Assembly (NCBI GenBank): GCA_947652735.1
Contig: CANTEG010000005.1
Coordinates: 124,001-188,000, forward strand
DNA from: an uncultured Lachnospiraceae bacterium
GTDB taxonomy: Bacteria; Bacillota; Clostridia; Lachnospirales; Lachnospiraceae
Reading direction: 5' to 3'
DNA: 64,000 nt
Part shown: positions 51,629-61,160 of the stretch, piece by piece
Position numbering within the stretch: position 1 is the stretch's first letter
How the letters are laid out: every line of letters starts with the position of its first letter
The notes under the pieces: model-generated
Database searches by the model: none
Seen by the model: only the letters and a program-made list of their open reading frames with translations
What the model was told of the DNA's origin: nothing
Translations under genes and position numbers: made by a program

Positions 51629-52702
51629 ATGCGAAAGAAAAAGCTGGCAGTAATTTTCGGAGGAAAATCCACAGAGCATGAGGTTTCATTACAGTCTGTC
51701 TATTCCGTGCTCTGTAACATTGATGCAGGCAGATATGATGTTATCCCTGTGGGTATAACAAGGGAAGGAAGTTGGTACCGCTATATGGGTACATATGAAA
51801 GCATAGCAGATGATACATGGGAACATGACAGTAAGCTGCTACGTCCTGTTGTAGTATCACAAAATTCATCTGTTAAGGGGTTTTTAGAATTTAACGGTGG
51901 AAACTGTACGGTGCTTTCGGTTGATTTGGTCTTTCCGGTGCTGCACGGAAAAAATGGGGAGGATGGAACCTTACAGGGGCTGTTTGAAATGGCAGGGATT
52001 CCCGTTGTGGGATGTAACACGCTTTCCTCTGCCATATGCATGGATAAGGACAGGGCACACAAGCTGGTTGAACGAATGGGCATAAAGGTTCCAAGAGCTG
52101 TTGCATTTAAGAAATGGGGACTAGACGATGCAAAACGGAAAATAGAAAGGGAGTTTAGATATCCTCTTTTTGTAAAGCCCGTCAGGGCAGGATCCTCCTT
52201 TGGAATCACAAAAGTAAATAAAAAGGAAACACTTAATGCTGCAATTCATACGGCATTTTGTCATGACAGCGAGGTAATCGTTGAGGAGGCGGTAGATGGC
52301 TTTGAGGTAGGATGTGCAATCCTTGGCATTGATGAGCTTATTTGTGGCAGAGTGGACGAAATTGAATTGTCGGGCGGTTTCTTTGATTACATGGAAAAGT
52401 ACACCCTGAAAACATCAAAGATATATATGCCTGCAAGGATTGATAAGGATACGGAAAAAAGGATACAGGACACGGCAATCTCCATATACAGGGCCTTGGG
52501 ATGTTCGGGATTTGCAAGGGTGGACATGTTTTACACCAAATCGGGAGAAATCGTTTTCAATGAGGTAAACACCATTCCGGGCTTCACATCTCACAGCCGT
52601 TATCCAAATATGATGAAAGGAGCAGGGCTTTCGTTTTCCGTTATGTTGGATAAGTTGATAAGCCTGTACATTAAAGATGAGAACAATAATAATGAGCAAT
52701 GA
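51629..52702 (+). CDS. vanG: VanG-type D-alanine:D-serine ligase
   Basis: 357 residues from ATG 51629 (agaggtgttc upstream); the open frame reaches back to 51563 through the hairpin and is not used. It is an ATP-grasp ligase with FGGKSTEHEVSL, HGKNGEDGTLQG, PLFVKPVRAGSSFGI, omega-loop region FDYMEKYTLKTSKIYMPAR and NEVNTIPGFTSHSRYP. The EKYTL loop is the form of the VanG/VanC (D-Ser) branch rather than of housekeeping Ddl. The linked serine racemase gene supports D-Ala-D-Ser as product. Ser specificity is inference from loop and neighbours. Such precursors bind vancomycin poorly. Confidence 0.9.
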   Translation: MRKKKLAVIFGGKSTEHEVSLQSVYSVLCNIDAGRYDVIPVGITREGSWYRYMGTYESIADDTWEHDSKLLRPVVVSQNSSVKGFLEFNGGNCTVLSVDLVFPVLHGKNGEDGTLQGLFEMAGIPVVGCNTLSSAICMDKDRAHKLVERMGIKVPRAVAFKKWGLDDAKRKIEREFRYPLFVKPVRAGSSFGITKVNKKETLNAAIHTAFCHDSEVIVEEAVDGFEVGCAILGIDELICGRVDEIELSGGFFDYMEKYTLKTSKIYMPARIDKDTEKRIQDTAISIYRALGCSGFARVDMFYTKSGEIVFNEVNTIPGFTSHSRYPNMMKGAGLSFSVMLDKLISLYIKDENNNNEQ

Positions 52703-53438
52703 GACAATATATAAAGGTACATTACTTTTAGTAAATGCAGACCATTCATATCAGGAAGTGGGTGCGGAAGAGCAGATTTCAATAAATTCCCGTTTTCCCA
52801 ATATTATGCTTCAGAAAAATGCAGCAAATATTCTTCAGTTGATTTTGGATAAAATTGGTGCAAAGGCTCAAATTGTGCCTGTGAGCGGTTATCGTTCCAT
52901 GAAAGAGCAGACGGACATATATAAGGAGTCCCTAATGGAAAATGGGGAGGAATTTACTAAAAAATATGTTGCACTGCCAAGTCATAGTGAGCATGAAACG
53001 GGACTGGCAATTGACCTTGGACTTAATAAAAAACATATCGATTTTATACGTCCTGACTTTCCTTATGCGGGAATTTGTGATGAATTTAGAAATGCGGCAC
53101 CGTATTACGGATTTATTCAGCGTTATACAAAGGAAAAGGAAAAAATAACAGGAATTTCCCATGAACCGTGGCATTTCAGATATGTGGGATATCCCCATTC
53201 AAAAATTATCACCGAGCTTAAGCTGTCTCTTGAGGAGTATATGGAGTTTATAAAAAATTACACGGTAGCCTGTAAGTTTTCCTATATAACATCAGCAGGT
53301 GCAAAGATGGAGATATATTATGTGCCAATGGGGGAAGATGAGACGATGATTGAAATCCCTAAGGATGCAGTTTATCAGATTTCAGGTAATAATATGGATG
53401 GTTTTATCATAACTCTGTGGAGGAAAAACAATGGATAA
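52692..53438 (+). CDS. vanXY: VanXY-type D,D-dipeptidase/D,D-carboxypeptidase
   Basis: 248 residues from ATG 52692 (alternative ATG 52677), overlapping the ligase end by 11 bp. Zinc-site motifs SEHETGLAIDLGL and EPWHFRYVG are present, and VSGYRSMKEQ holds the Arg typical of VanX/VanY relatives. It removes normal D-Ala-D-Ala ends so that only modified precursors remain. The protein overlaps vanT by 8 bp. No membrane anchor, as expected for VanXY. Confidence 0.9.
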   Translation: MSNETIYKGTLLLVNADHSYQEVGAEEQISINSRFPNIMLQKNAANILQLILDKIGAKAQIVPVSGYRSMKEQTDIYKESLMENGEEFTKKYVALPSHSEHETGLAIDLGLNKKHIDFIRPDFPYAGICDEFRNAAPYYGFIQRYTKEKEKITGISHEPWHFRYVGYPHSKIITELKLSLEEYMEFIKNYTVACKFSYITSAGAKMEIYYVPMGEDETMIEIPKDAVYQISGNNMDGFIITLWRKNNG

Positions 53439-55569
53439 AAATAAGTATTATACGGGAATTGATTATTTTAGGTTGATAGCTGCATTGCTGATTATAGCCA
53501 TTCACACATCTCCGTTGGGGAAAATAAGTGACATAGGAAATTTTATACTGACACGGGTTGTTGCACGGGTTGCGGTGCCATTCTTTTTTACGGCATCAGG
53601 TTTTTTCATGCTTAGCAGATACGACTACATGGGAAAAAGGCTTATGAAGTTTGAAAAAAGGATGGCAGTTTTATACGGAATTTCAATTCTTATATATTTG
53701 CCAGTCAATTTGATAAACGGATATTTTAGACAGGATAATTTAATTCCCAATCTTATCAGGGATATTTTATTTGACGGAACCATGTATCATCTTTGGTATT
53801 TTCCAGCAGCAATGGTGGGAGGTGCACTTGCCTTATGTCTCATCAGACAGTTTGACTATAAGGGTGCATTTGTAATAGCGGGGCTTCTCTATTTCATAGG
53901 ACTGTTTGGCGATAGTTACTACGGAATGACAGGAGCGTTTATGGGGATTTACAAATATATATTTCAGATGTGCAGCTATGCGAGAAACGGAATTTTCTTT
54001 GCACCTGTATTTTTTGTGCTTGGCGGTTTTCTGGCGGAACAAGGATGCAGTTTGTCAGCAGGAAAATGTGTGGTTGGGTTCTTCACAAGCCTAATGCTTA
54101 TGCTTTTTGAGGCACTTACACTTCATGGCTTAAATGTACAAAGACATGATAGCATGTATATGTTCCTTGTGCCGTGTATATATTTTTTATTTTATTTTTT
54201 GATGCATGTTCAGGGAAAGAAAATAGTGTGGCTAAAGTCTGCATCCTTAATCATATATATCATACATCCAATGATAATAGCCGTATTAAGCACTGTTTCG
54301 GGGCTGTCAGGAAATTTGGGAGTTCTTGCAGATAACTTTCTTGTTAATTTTGTGGTAGTCAGTGCTTTGTCGGTGCTATTTGGCGTACTATCAGCGGCTG
54401 CCGTGGAAAAATCAGGTATGGTCAAAAAAAAATCACCCGACTATACCGACAGGTCATATGTGGAGATAAATCTTGATTATTTGGAGCACAATGTAAATGT
54501 ACTAAAGCATGCTATGGGACAGGAGTGTGAGCTTATGGCTGTGGTTAAGGATGAGGCATATGGACATGGAGGCTATGAAATTTCAACCTGCCTGGACAAA
54601 ATAGGAGTGAGGGCATATGCCGTTGCGACCATAGATGAAGGGATAAAGCTCAGAAAATATGGAATACGGGGAGAAATATTAATTTTGGGCTATACAATGG
54701 TAGAACGGGCAAGGGAGCTGAAACGATATAATCTGACCCAGACACTCATAAGCCCTGAATATGCGGATGCGTTAAATGGGCAGAAGATACATGTGAATGC
54801 ACATATAAAAATAGACACGGGAATGCACCGTCTTGGCTATGATAAAACTGCGGCGGGTGCGGGGAGAAAAGCATTTCATATGAAGTATATAAAGGTTGAT
54901 GGGATTTTTACCCATCTTTGCTGTGCGGACAGTGCAAGAAAGGAGGATATAAGGTTTACACATGGACAGATAAATGGATTTTATAAATTAATCAATGAGC
55001 TTAAGCGGTCGGGAATAGCTGTGCCCAAAATACATATACAGAGCAGTTACGGGCTTTTTAATTATTCTTGGATTAAGTGCGATTATGTAAGGACAGGGGT
55101 TGCTCTTTACGGTGTAAAAAGTCAGCCTAGGGATAGCACGAAGCTTAAGCTTGATTTGCAGCCTGTTTTATCACTGAAATCAAGGATTATACTTATCAGG
55201 AAACTGAAACAGGGGGATTTTGCGGGCTATGGCAGAAGCTTTGTTGTGGAAAAAGACAGTATCATTGCAATTGTTCCCGTGGGGTACGGGGACGGCATTC
55301 CAAGAAGTCTTTCAAATGGTGTGGGTGCTGTTTTGATAAACGGACAGACTGCACCTGTGATAGGAAGAATTTGTATGGATTCACTTATGGTTGACATAAC
55401 ACATATAAAAAATGTATTAGTCGGAGATATGGTAACACTGATATCAAATGAAAGTGATACCGTAGGTGCTGCTGACATGGCAAAAAAAACAGGAAGCATC
55501 AGCAACGAGCTGCTTTGTCGTATAGGGGCAAGAGTACCAGTAATTGTTGCTGAAAAAAATTGGCAATAA
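53431..55569 (+). CDS. vanT: VanT-type membrane serine racemase
   Basis: 712 residues. The N-terminal acyltransferase-like membrane domain (about 1-330, ten helices, start YTGIDYFRLIAALLIIAIHT) is fused to a PLP-dependent alanine/serine racemase (about 340-712). Catalytic Lys lies in VVKDEAYGHGG, and the second-base Tyr in VGYGDGIPRS. GRICMDSLMVDIT is also present. It supplies D-Ser for the ligase; the membrane half may import L-Ser. Ends the five-gene cluster. No vanW, vanY or vanU is present, the minimal VanG layout. Confidence 0.92.
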   Translation: MDKNKYYTGIDYFRLIAALLIIAIHTSPLGKISDIGNFILTRVVARVAVPFFFTASGFFMLSRYDYMGKRLMKFEKRMAVLYGISILIYLPVNLINGYFRQDNLIPNLIRDILFDGTMYHLWYFPAAMVGGALALCLIRQFDYKGAFVIAGLLYFIGLFGDSYYGMTGAFMGIYKYIFQMCSYARNGIFFAPVFFVLGGFLAEQGCSLSAGKCVVGFFTSLMLMLFEALTLHGLNVQRHDSMYMFLVPCIYFLFYFLMHVQGKKIVWLKSASLIIYIIHPMIIAVLSTVSGLSGNLGVLADNFLVNFVVVSALSVLFGVLSAAAVEKSGMVKKKSPDYTDRSYVEINLDYLEHNVNVLKHAMGQECELMAVVKDEAYGHGGYEISTCLDKIGVRAYAVATIDEGIKLRKYGIRGEILILGYTMVERARELKRYNLTQTLISPEYADALNGQKIHVNAHIKIDTGMHRLGYDKTAAGAGRKAFHMKYIKVDGIFTHLCCADSARKEDIRFTHGQINGFYKLINELKRSGIAVPKIHIQSSYGLFNYSWIKCDYVRTGVALYGVKSQPRDSTKLKLDLQPVLSLKSRIILIRKLKQGDFAGYGRSFVVEKDSIIAIVPVGYGDGIPRSLSNGVGAVLINGQTAPVIGRICMDSLMVDITHIKNVLVGDMVTLISNESDTVGAADMAKKTGSISNELLCRIGARVPVIVAEKNWQ

Positions 55570-55588
55570 TAAATAAGCGTGGTATAAT
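55560..55588 (+). promoter_or_regulatory. Promoter of the diguanylate cyclase gene
   Basis: TTGGCA (55560-55565), 17-bp spacer, TATAAT (55583-55588). It overlaps the vanT stop codon. Confidence 0.6.
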
Positions 55589-55612
55589 AAAGATATGTAA
55601 TTTTTCGTGGAT

Positions 55613-55687
55613 GTGTCAAGTTTTCTATGAAAACTTGGCATGTAGCGTCAGCCCGTTTGCCAAAAGCAAATATGGAATGGCTGATGT
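55613..55687 (+). repeat. Structured dispersed repeat, copy B
   Basis: Same first hairpin and ATGTAGCGTC linker as 38447-38520. The second stem TCAGCC/GGCTGA with inner TTTGC/GCAAA shows compensatory change. It lies in the leader of the diguanylate cyclase gene, ending 10-15 bases before its ribosome site. Confidence 0.75.
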
Positions 55688-55707
55688 ACAATTACAGGAG
55701 GGAAAAA

Positions 55708-57297
55708 ATGTATCATAATTCTTTATTATTTTTTATTGTCAGCGACAGCAATTATATTGAGAAGATTTTATTGGGAATTCAGTCACTGATTGACTGTGAC
55801 TATACCTTTCATACAATATCATGTTTCGAAGAAGCAGGAGAAGATGTTAAAAAACCTGATGTGGCTTTTATTTATGATAATGTCAGCAGTGAGAACCTTC
55901 CGAACAGGCAGGATGAATGTAGCGAGTGCATATTTGTGGCGGGAAAAGAAAGCGACAGACTGACGGATAAAGATATCGTATCGGCTTTTAGTGACGTATG
56001 GATTATGCCAAAAGAGGGACAGTATGACGATGATTTGCTGACTCTTTATTTTGGACGCCTTGCCAGGAGGATGAAGTACAAGGCAGATGCCAGAAAGCAG
56101 GAAATATGCTTTGATACACTCATTAACAGTGTGCCTGATATTTCATGGTTTAAGGACGTATCGGGGGCACACCTTATCGTAAACAGCAGCTTTTGTGAGA
56201 TGGTGGGAAAGACAAAGGAACAGATATATAAACAAGGACATTGCTTTATTTGGGACGCAAGTAAAGAGGACGAGGAAGTATGTCTTAATAGCGACCAAAT
56301 CATAATGGACAGCAAAAAGACAAACACTTTTGAGGAAAACATAAAAACAAAAAATGATATCAGAATGTTAAAAAGTTACAAATCAGCGCTTATTGACGTG
56401 GACGGACAGATATTTGGTACATGCGGAATTGCACACGATATTACGGAGCTTCGTGATATGAGTACGGAGCTTGATATTGTGCTTGATAGTATGCCGTATG
56501 CCGTGCTTGTGGAAAATACCCAGGATATCGTAATAAATAAAAATACAAGATTTGATGATTATTTCCCAGAGTTTATTGATATTGTGGGAAAATCAAGTGC
56601 AGAATGGAAGCAGAGTTTATCCAAAAAACTGCTTTTTGAGGACAGTATCAAGGAGGTTGTTACACAATCAGGTGACGAGGAACGTATTCTCGTTTTTGAT
56701 GAGGAACCAATCAGGGATACCTCACAAAGAGTGATTGGAAAGATGGTAACCCTGACAGATATAACAGTTGAGAGAAGCATAGCACAAAAAAATGAGCATA
56801 GGGCAAATGTAGACTTTCTGACAGGTCTTGCCAACAGAAGAAATCTGATGAGCTATCTTGAAAACAATTATATGAGGGATGATGTGACTCTTGTTATGCT
56901 TGACCTTGATAACTTCAAACATGTAAATGACACATACGGACATGAAGCAGGAGATAAGGCATTGGTCAAAACTGCCGAAATTATGAGAGATTGCTTTCAG
57001 GATGATTTTATATCCAGAATGGGTGGAGATGAATTCATGGTTGTAATAAGCGGTAAGGACACTGACAAAATAAAGCGGGAAACCGAAAAGCTTTTAAGTG
57101 ATATGAGCAATGAATATATGGTTCGTGAGGAATTCAACGGAATAACCGTAAGTGCAGGCATTGTTACAACAGCAGATATACCAAAGGAAAAGAGGAACAT
57201 TTCTTACCTTGTAAAGACTGCAGACCGCATGCTTTATAAGGCAAAAAACAATGGCAAAAATTGTTATTTCGTATATGGAGAGGATAAAAATGAATGA
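55708..57297 (+). CDS. PAS-GGDEF diguanylate cyclase
   Basis: 529 residues from ATG 55708 (caggaggg upstream). The longer frame to 55627 runs through the structured repeat and is rejected. A variable N-terminal domain is followed by a PAS fold (about 125-250, DTLINSVPDISWFKDVSGAHLIVN), a second PAS-like stretch, and a GGDEF domain with DNFKHVNDTYGHEAGD and RMGGDEFMVVI. The active-site GGDEF is intact, so it can make cyclic di-GMP. No EAL domain. The last 8 bp overlap pfkA, an unusual coupling of second-messenger and glycolytic genes. Confidence 0.9.
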   Translation: MYHNSLLFFIVSDSNYIEKILLGIQSLIDCDYTFHTISCFEEAGEDVKKPDVAFIYDNVSSENLPNRQDECSECIFVAGKESDRLTDKDIVSAFSDVWIMPKEGQYDDDLLTLYFGRLARRMKYKADARKQEICFDTLINSVPDISWFKDVSGAHLIVNSSFCEMVGKTKEQIYKQGHCFIWDASKEDEEVCLNSDQIIMDSKKTNTFEENIKTKNDIRMLKSYKSALIDVDGQIFGTCGIAHDITELRDMSTELDIVLDSMPYAVLVENTQDIVINKNTRFDDYFPEFIDIVGKSSAEWKQSLSKKLLFEDSIKEVVTQSGDEERILVFDEEPIRDTSQRVIGKMVTLTDITVERSIAQKNEHRANVDFLTGLANRRNLMSYLENNYMRDDVTLVMLDLDNFKHVNDTYGHEAGDKALVKTAEIMRDCFQDDFISRMGGDEFMVVISGKDTDKIKRETEKLLSDMSNEYMVREEFNGITVSAGIVTTADIPKEKRNISYLVKTADRMLYKAKNNGKNCYFVYGEDKNE

Positions 57298-58264
57298 CAT
57301 AAAAAAGATAGCTGTTTTGACAAGCGGAGGTGATGCACCGGGAATGAACTCCGCAGTCCGGGCGGTAACATTCAGTGCATTTAACTTTGGAATTGAGGTT
57401 GTAGGAGTCCTTAGAGGTTATGACGGACTGATTGATTGGGAGACAATGCCCCTTGGGCTTGATGATGTAAGAAATATCAACAACCAGGGCGGAACGTTTT
57501 TATTTACAAGCAGAAGTGAACGGTTTTTGAGCAAAGAGTATAGGGAAGAGGCTGCCAAAAACCTTAGAAAAAATAATATAGACGCAGTTGTTGCAATCGG
57601 AGGAGATGGTACATTAAGGGGGGCAATCAAGTTTAAGGAAGAGGGTGTAAACATTATTTGTATTCCTGGAACCATTGACAGGGACGTTGCATGTACGGAG
57701 TATACATTAGGCTTTGACACTGCGGCAAATACGGCGATGGAGGCGATTGACAGAATAAGAGACTCGTCGGTTTCTCATGGAAGATGCAGTGTGGTTGAGG
57801 TTATGGGAAGAAAGCGTGGCTATATCGCACTTTGGGCAGGTATGGCAACGTCAGCGGATGCAATTGTACTCCCTGAAAAATGGGATGGAAATTTTAATGG
57901 TATTTGCGACGCTATAAAACAACGTCATACAGATGGCAGAAACAGCTATCTTGTAGTTGTGGCAGAGGGTGTCACGGATGCGGGCGAGCTGGCACAAATG
58001 ATTCAGGAAAAAACGGGAATTGAGTCAAGGGTTTCCGTGCTTGGTTATATTCAAAGGGGAGGACAACCTACCGCAAAGGACAGAATGTACGGTTCTTTAA
58101 TGGGTGCTTACGCAATTGAAATTTTAAAACAGGGAAAAAGTAACCGTATTGTTGCAATAAAAAATGATTTGCTCTGTGACTATGATACAGAGCAGGCAAT
58201 AGATGTGGCAAACAATACATTAGACACATTTCAGTATGATTTAAGCTTAAGGCTTTCAGAATAA
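57290..58264 (+). CDS. pfkA: 6-phosphofructokinase
   Basis: 324 residues from ATG 57290 (gagaggataaaa upstream; ATG 57275 less likely). Motifs: LTSGGDAPGMNSAVRA, AIGGDGTLRGA (Gly after GGD, the ATP-using type) and VLGYIQRGGQPTAKDR. The catalytic loop reads PGTIDRDVACTEYTLGFDTA. Both aspartates are kept, but the Asn usually between them is Arg, and the usual GTD is CTE. This may mark a divergent isoform with changed regulation or substrate preference. Overlaps the GGDEF gene. Confidence 0.9.
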   Translation: MNDIKKIAVLTSGGDAPGMNSAVRAVTFSAFNFGIEVVGVLRGYDGLIDWETMPLGLDDVRNINNQGGTFLFTSRSERFLSKEYREEAAKNLRKNNIDAVVAIGGDGTLRGAIKFKEEGVNIICIPGTIDRDVACTEYTLGFDTAANTAMEAIDRIRDSSVSHGRCSVVEVMGRKRGYIALWAGMATSADAIVLPEKWDGNFNGICDAIKQRHTDGRNSYLVVVAEGVTDAGELAQMIQEKTGIESRVSVLGYIQRGGQPTAKDRMYGSLMGAYAIEILKQGKSNRIVAIKNDLLCDYDTEQAIDVANNTLDTFQYDLSLRLSE

Positions 58265-58314
58265 TGTGGTTGTAACATTTTATTAATAAAAAATAAAAAC
58301 AGGAAGGTTATGTT

Positions 58315-61107
58315 ATGAAATACGTTTTGGATTGGAATGAATATCAAAGAGTTGCAAGACAGGCTGTGGCAGAGGGAATGGTTCTTCTTGAGAATAACAA
58401 TAACGCATTGCCTTTTACAAAGGGAATGGAAATTGCTGTTTTTGGAAGAATACAGACAAATTACTATAAGAGCGGAACTGGCTCTGGCGGAATGGTAAAC
58501 GTGTCACACGTGACAAATATATTGGAGGGCTTAAGGGAAAGTAATGTAGTTACAATCAATGAAAAGCTTTTTCATGTATATGAGGAGTGGGAACAGGAAC
58601 ATCCGTTTATCAAGGGACTGGGCTGGGGTATGGAGCCGTGGTCACAAGAGGAAATGCCTGTAGATGATGAACTTGTAGATATGGCGGCAAAAAGCTCAGA
58701 TGCGGCACTTGTAATTATAGGAAGAACTGCGGGTGAGGATAAAGACAGTACAAATACGCCAGGGTCATTTTGTCTGACTGATACTGAAATGGACATGATG
58801 CTGAAGGTGAGAAAAAGGTTTTCACAGATGGTAGTCTTGTTGAATGTGGGTGGAATCATGGACATGCAGTTTGTGGATATGGTGAAACCCGATGCCGTAA
58901 TTTATGGATGGCAGGGTGGTATGATAGGCGGACATGGAACGGCTGATGTTCTCACGGGAAAGGTATGTCCGTCAGGAAGGCTGTCAGATACGATAGCATA
59001 TCATGTCAGTGATTATATATCAGATAAGAATTTCGGAGACCCAGTAGAAAATTTCTACTGCGATGATATTTATGTAGGTTACCGGTATTTTGAGACTTTT
59101 GCAAAAGACAGGGTAAGATATCCGTTTGGCTATGGTTTGTCATATACCAATTTTGATATGGAATGCAAGGGCTTTCAATGTGATGTGGAAAAAAGAAAGC
59201 TTTATGTTGATGTGGAAGTAACCAATTCAGGTAAATGTGCAGGTAAGCATGTCGTCCAGATTTATGCGTCTGCACCATCAGGTAAGCTCGGAAAGCCTGC
59301 AAAGGTGCTCGTGGCATTTGGAAAAACAAAGACACTTGCACAGGGGGAGACATGCACAGTGCATTTGGAAGCGGATTTTTCAATTTTTGCGTCCTATGAT
59401 GATAACGGAGTGACGGGACATGCATACTGTTTTTTGCTGGAGCAGGGCAGCTATAGCTTTTACCTTGGTGAAAATGTAAGAGATATAACGCTCATAGATA
59501 CCGTTACCCTTGAAGAGACAGTGATTGAACAGTTGGAACAGGCACTTGCACCGTACGAGGAATTTGAGAGAATAAGGCCTGATGAGGCTATGAATATTAC
59601 GTATGAAAAGGTTCCGCTTGCGGCAAAGACCCAGGAGGAAAAAAGCGTCGAAAATTTGCCTGAAGAAATTCCGTATACGGGGCATAAGGGAATTATGCTT
59701 CAGGATGTACTGGAGGCTGAGACAGATGAAGGATATTCACCGCTTATCAGGGATTTTGTAGGACAGCTGTCTGATGAGGAACTTGCATCAATTATTCGTG
59801 GTGAGGGTATGGGAAGTTCTCTTGTAACACCTGGAACCGCTGCTGCATTTGGCGGAGTGTCCAAGGCATTACGCGTACTTGGAATTCCTGTTGCCTGTTG
59901 TGATGACGGTCCTTCGGGCATGCGGTTTGACTGTGGTGCAAAAGCATTCAGCCTGCCGAACGGAACACTGCTTGGTTGTACCTTTAATGAAGAATTAAAC
60001 TATGAGCTGTTCAAATTTTTAGGCTTGGAGATGATTTCCAACAAGGTAGAATGTCTTTTGGGACCGGGAATGAACATACACAGACATCCGTTAAACGGAC
60101 GTAATTTTGAATATTTTTCAGAGGATCCGCTTCTTACGGGAAAAATGGCAACGGCACAGCTTAGAGGACTGAAGAGCTGTGGTGTCAGCGGTACCATCAA
60201 GCATTTTTGCGGAAATAACCAAGAGTTTCGGAGAAGACATTCAAGCTCGGTTATTTCAGAACGGGCATTGCGTGAAATTTATCTTAAGGGCTTTGAGATT
60301 GCGGTAAAAAGCGGATACTGTGACAGTGTCATGACTACCTACGGTAAGTTAAATGGACGATACACATCAAATATATATGATTTAACAACTACAGTTTTGC
60401 GTAAGGAATGGGGATTTCGTGGTATCGTTATGACTGATTGGTGGGCAGCCATAACAATGCGTCCTGACGGCGGTCAGAAAGCTACGGATTTTGCAGCAAT
60501 GGCACGCTCTCAGGGAGATATTTACATGGTTTGTCCTGACGGGGAAACAAATGCGTCTGGTGATAATACACTTGAGGCACTGGCGTCAGGCGGTATAACC
60601 CGCGGGGAGCTTCAGCGCAATGCCATAAATATATGTGACTTTGTCATGCATACGGAAGCAATGAAACGTCTGATGGGTATAGGAACGGATGTTGAGGTAG
60701 TGGGACGGCCTAAGGAGCAGGATGATTTTGATATGTCGGATGTGGAGTACCGTATTCTTGATAAGGAGATTGTGATTCCTCTTGATGACACACCATCGGT
60801 CATGGGCACAAACTATGTATTGGCATTTGACACAAAAGAAACAGGTACCTACCATGTAACCTTGCGCGGAAGCTCAAACTTAAGCGAGCTTGCCCAGATG
60901 ACATGTACTTTGTTCCAAAACGGATTTCCTATCAGCACAATGACGTTCCACGGAACAGGCGGCGAGCTTGACAGTATTTCAAGGGATGTGCTGCTGGGCG
61001 GACGATTTGAGGTTATGAGATTATATGTTGGTGCGGAGGGAATTAAGCTTAAGGATATAGAATTTAAGCTGAAGGAAAACGCTGCATTTGATACTGATAC
61101 GTGGTAG
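58315..61107 (+). CDS. Glycoside hydrolase family 3 with permuted domain order (beta-glucosidase-like)
   Basis: 930 residues, no signal peptide, so cytoplasmic. Domain order is reversed relative to most family 3 enzymes. The alpha/beta-sandwich domain (about 20-240, GIMDMQFVDMVKPDAVIYGWQGGMIGG) and fibronectin-like domain (about 290-420) come first. The TIM barrel (about 470-770) follows, with PSGMRFDCG, GPGMNIHRHPLNGRNFEYFSEDP, GTIKHFCGNN and nucleophile Asp in VMTDWW. This order is known from Butyrivibrio and Ruminococcus beta-glucosidases. Likely releases glucose from imported oligosaccharides; exact sugar unknown. aaaacaggaagg precedes ATG 58315. Confidence 0.9.
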   Translation: MKYVLDWNEYQRVARQAVAEGMVLLENNNNALPFTKGMEIAVFGRIQTNYYKSGTGSGGMVNVSHVTNILEGLRESNVVTINEKLFHVYEEWEQEHPFIKGLGWGMEPWSQEEMPVDDELVDMAAKSSDAALVIIGRTAGEDKDSTNTPGSFCLTDTEMDMMLKVRKRFSQMVVLLNVGGIMDMQFVDMVKPDAVIYGWQGGMIGGHGTADVLTGKVCPSGRLSDTIAYHVSDYISDKNFGDPVENFYCDDIYVGYRYFETFAKDRVRYPFGYGLSYTNFDMECKGFQCDVEKRKLYVDVEVTNSGKCAGKHVVQIYASAPSGKLGKPAKVLVAFGKTKTLAQGETCTVHLEADFSIFASYDDNGVTGHAYCFLLEQGSYSFYLGENVRDITLIDTVTLEETVIEQLEQALAPYEEFERIRPDEAMNITYEKVPLAAKTQEEKSVENLPEEIPYTGHKGIMLQDVLEAETDEGYSPLIRDFVGQLSDEELASIIRGEGMGSSLVTPGTAAAFGGVSKALRVLGIPVACCDDGPSGMRFDCGAKAFSLPNGTLLGCTFNEELNYELFKFLGLEMISNKVECLLGPGMNIHRHPLNGRNFEYFSEDPLLTGKMATAQLRGLKSCGVSGTIKHFCGNNQEFRRRHSSSVISERALREIYLKGFEIAVKSGYCDSVMTTYGKLNGRYTSNIYDLTTTVLRKEWGFRGIVMTDWWAAITMRPDGGQKATDFAAMARSQGDIYMVCPDGETNASGDNTLEALASGGITRGELQRNAINICDFVMHTEAMKRLMGIGTDVEVVGRPKEQDDFDMSDVEYRILDKEIVIPLDDTPSVMGTNYVLAFDTKETGTYHVTLRGSSNLSELAQMTCTLFQNGFPISTMTFHGTGGELDSISRDVLLGGRFEVMRLYVGAEGIKLKDIEFKLKENAAFDTDTW

Positions 61108-61111
61108 TATA

Positions 61112-61150
61112 GAACTTAAGGATGTAGAATTTAAGCTAAAGGAAGAATAA
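61112..61150 (+). pseudogene. 3'-end fossil of a second GH3 gene
   Basis: Codons ELKDVEFKLKEE and a stop repeat, with small changes, the end of the preceding enzyme (IKLKDIEFKLKEN, 61041-61081). The DNA match is close over about 35 bp. It looks like what is left of a tandem paralogue after deletion. Confidence 0.6.
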
Positions 61151-61160
61151 GTTCTGGCGT

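Noticed and set aside
55613..55687. Cyclic di-GMP riboswitch in front of the GGDEF gene
   Set aside because: No GEMM-type or class II core was recognised, and the same sequence precedes a conjugation gene at 38447.
55627..55707. N-terminal extension of the diguanylate cyclase
   Set aside because: The extra 27 codons run through the structured repeat; a strong ribosome site precedes ATG 55708.
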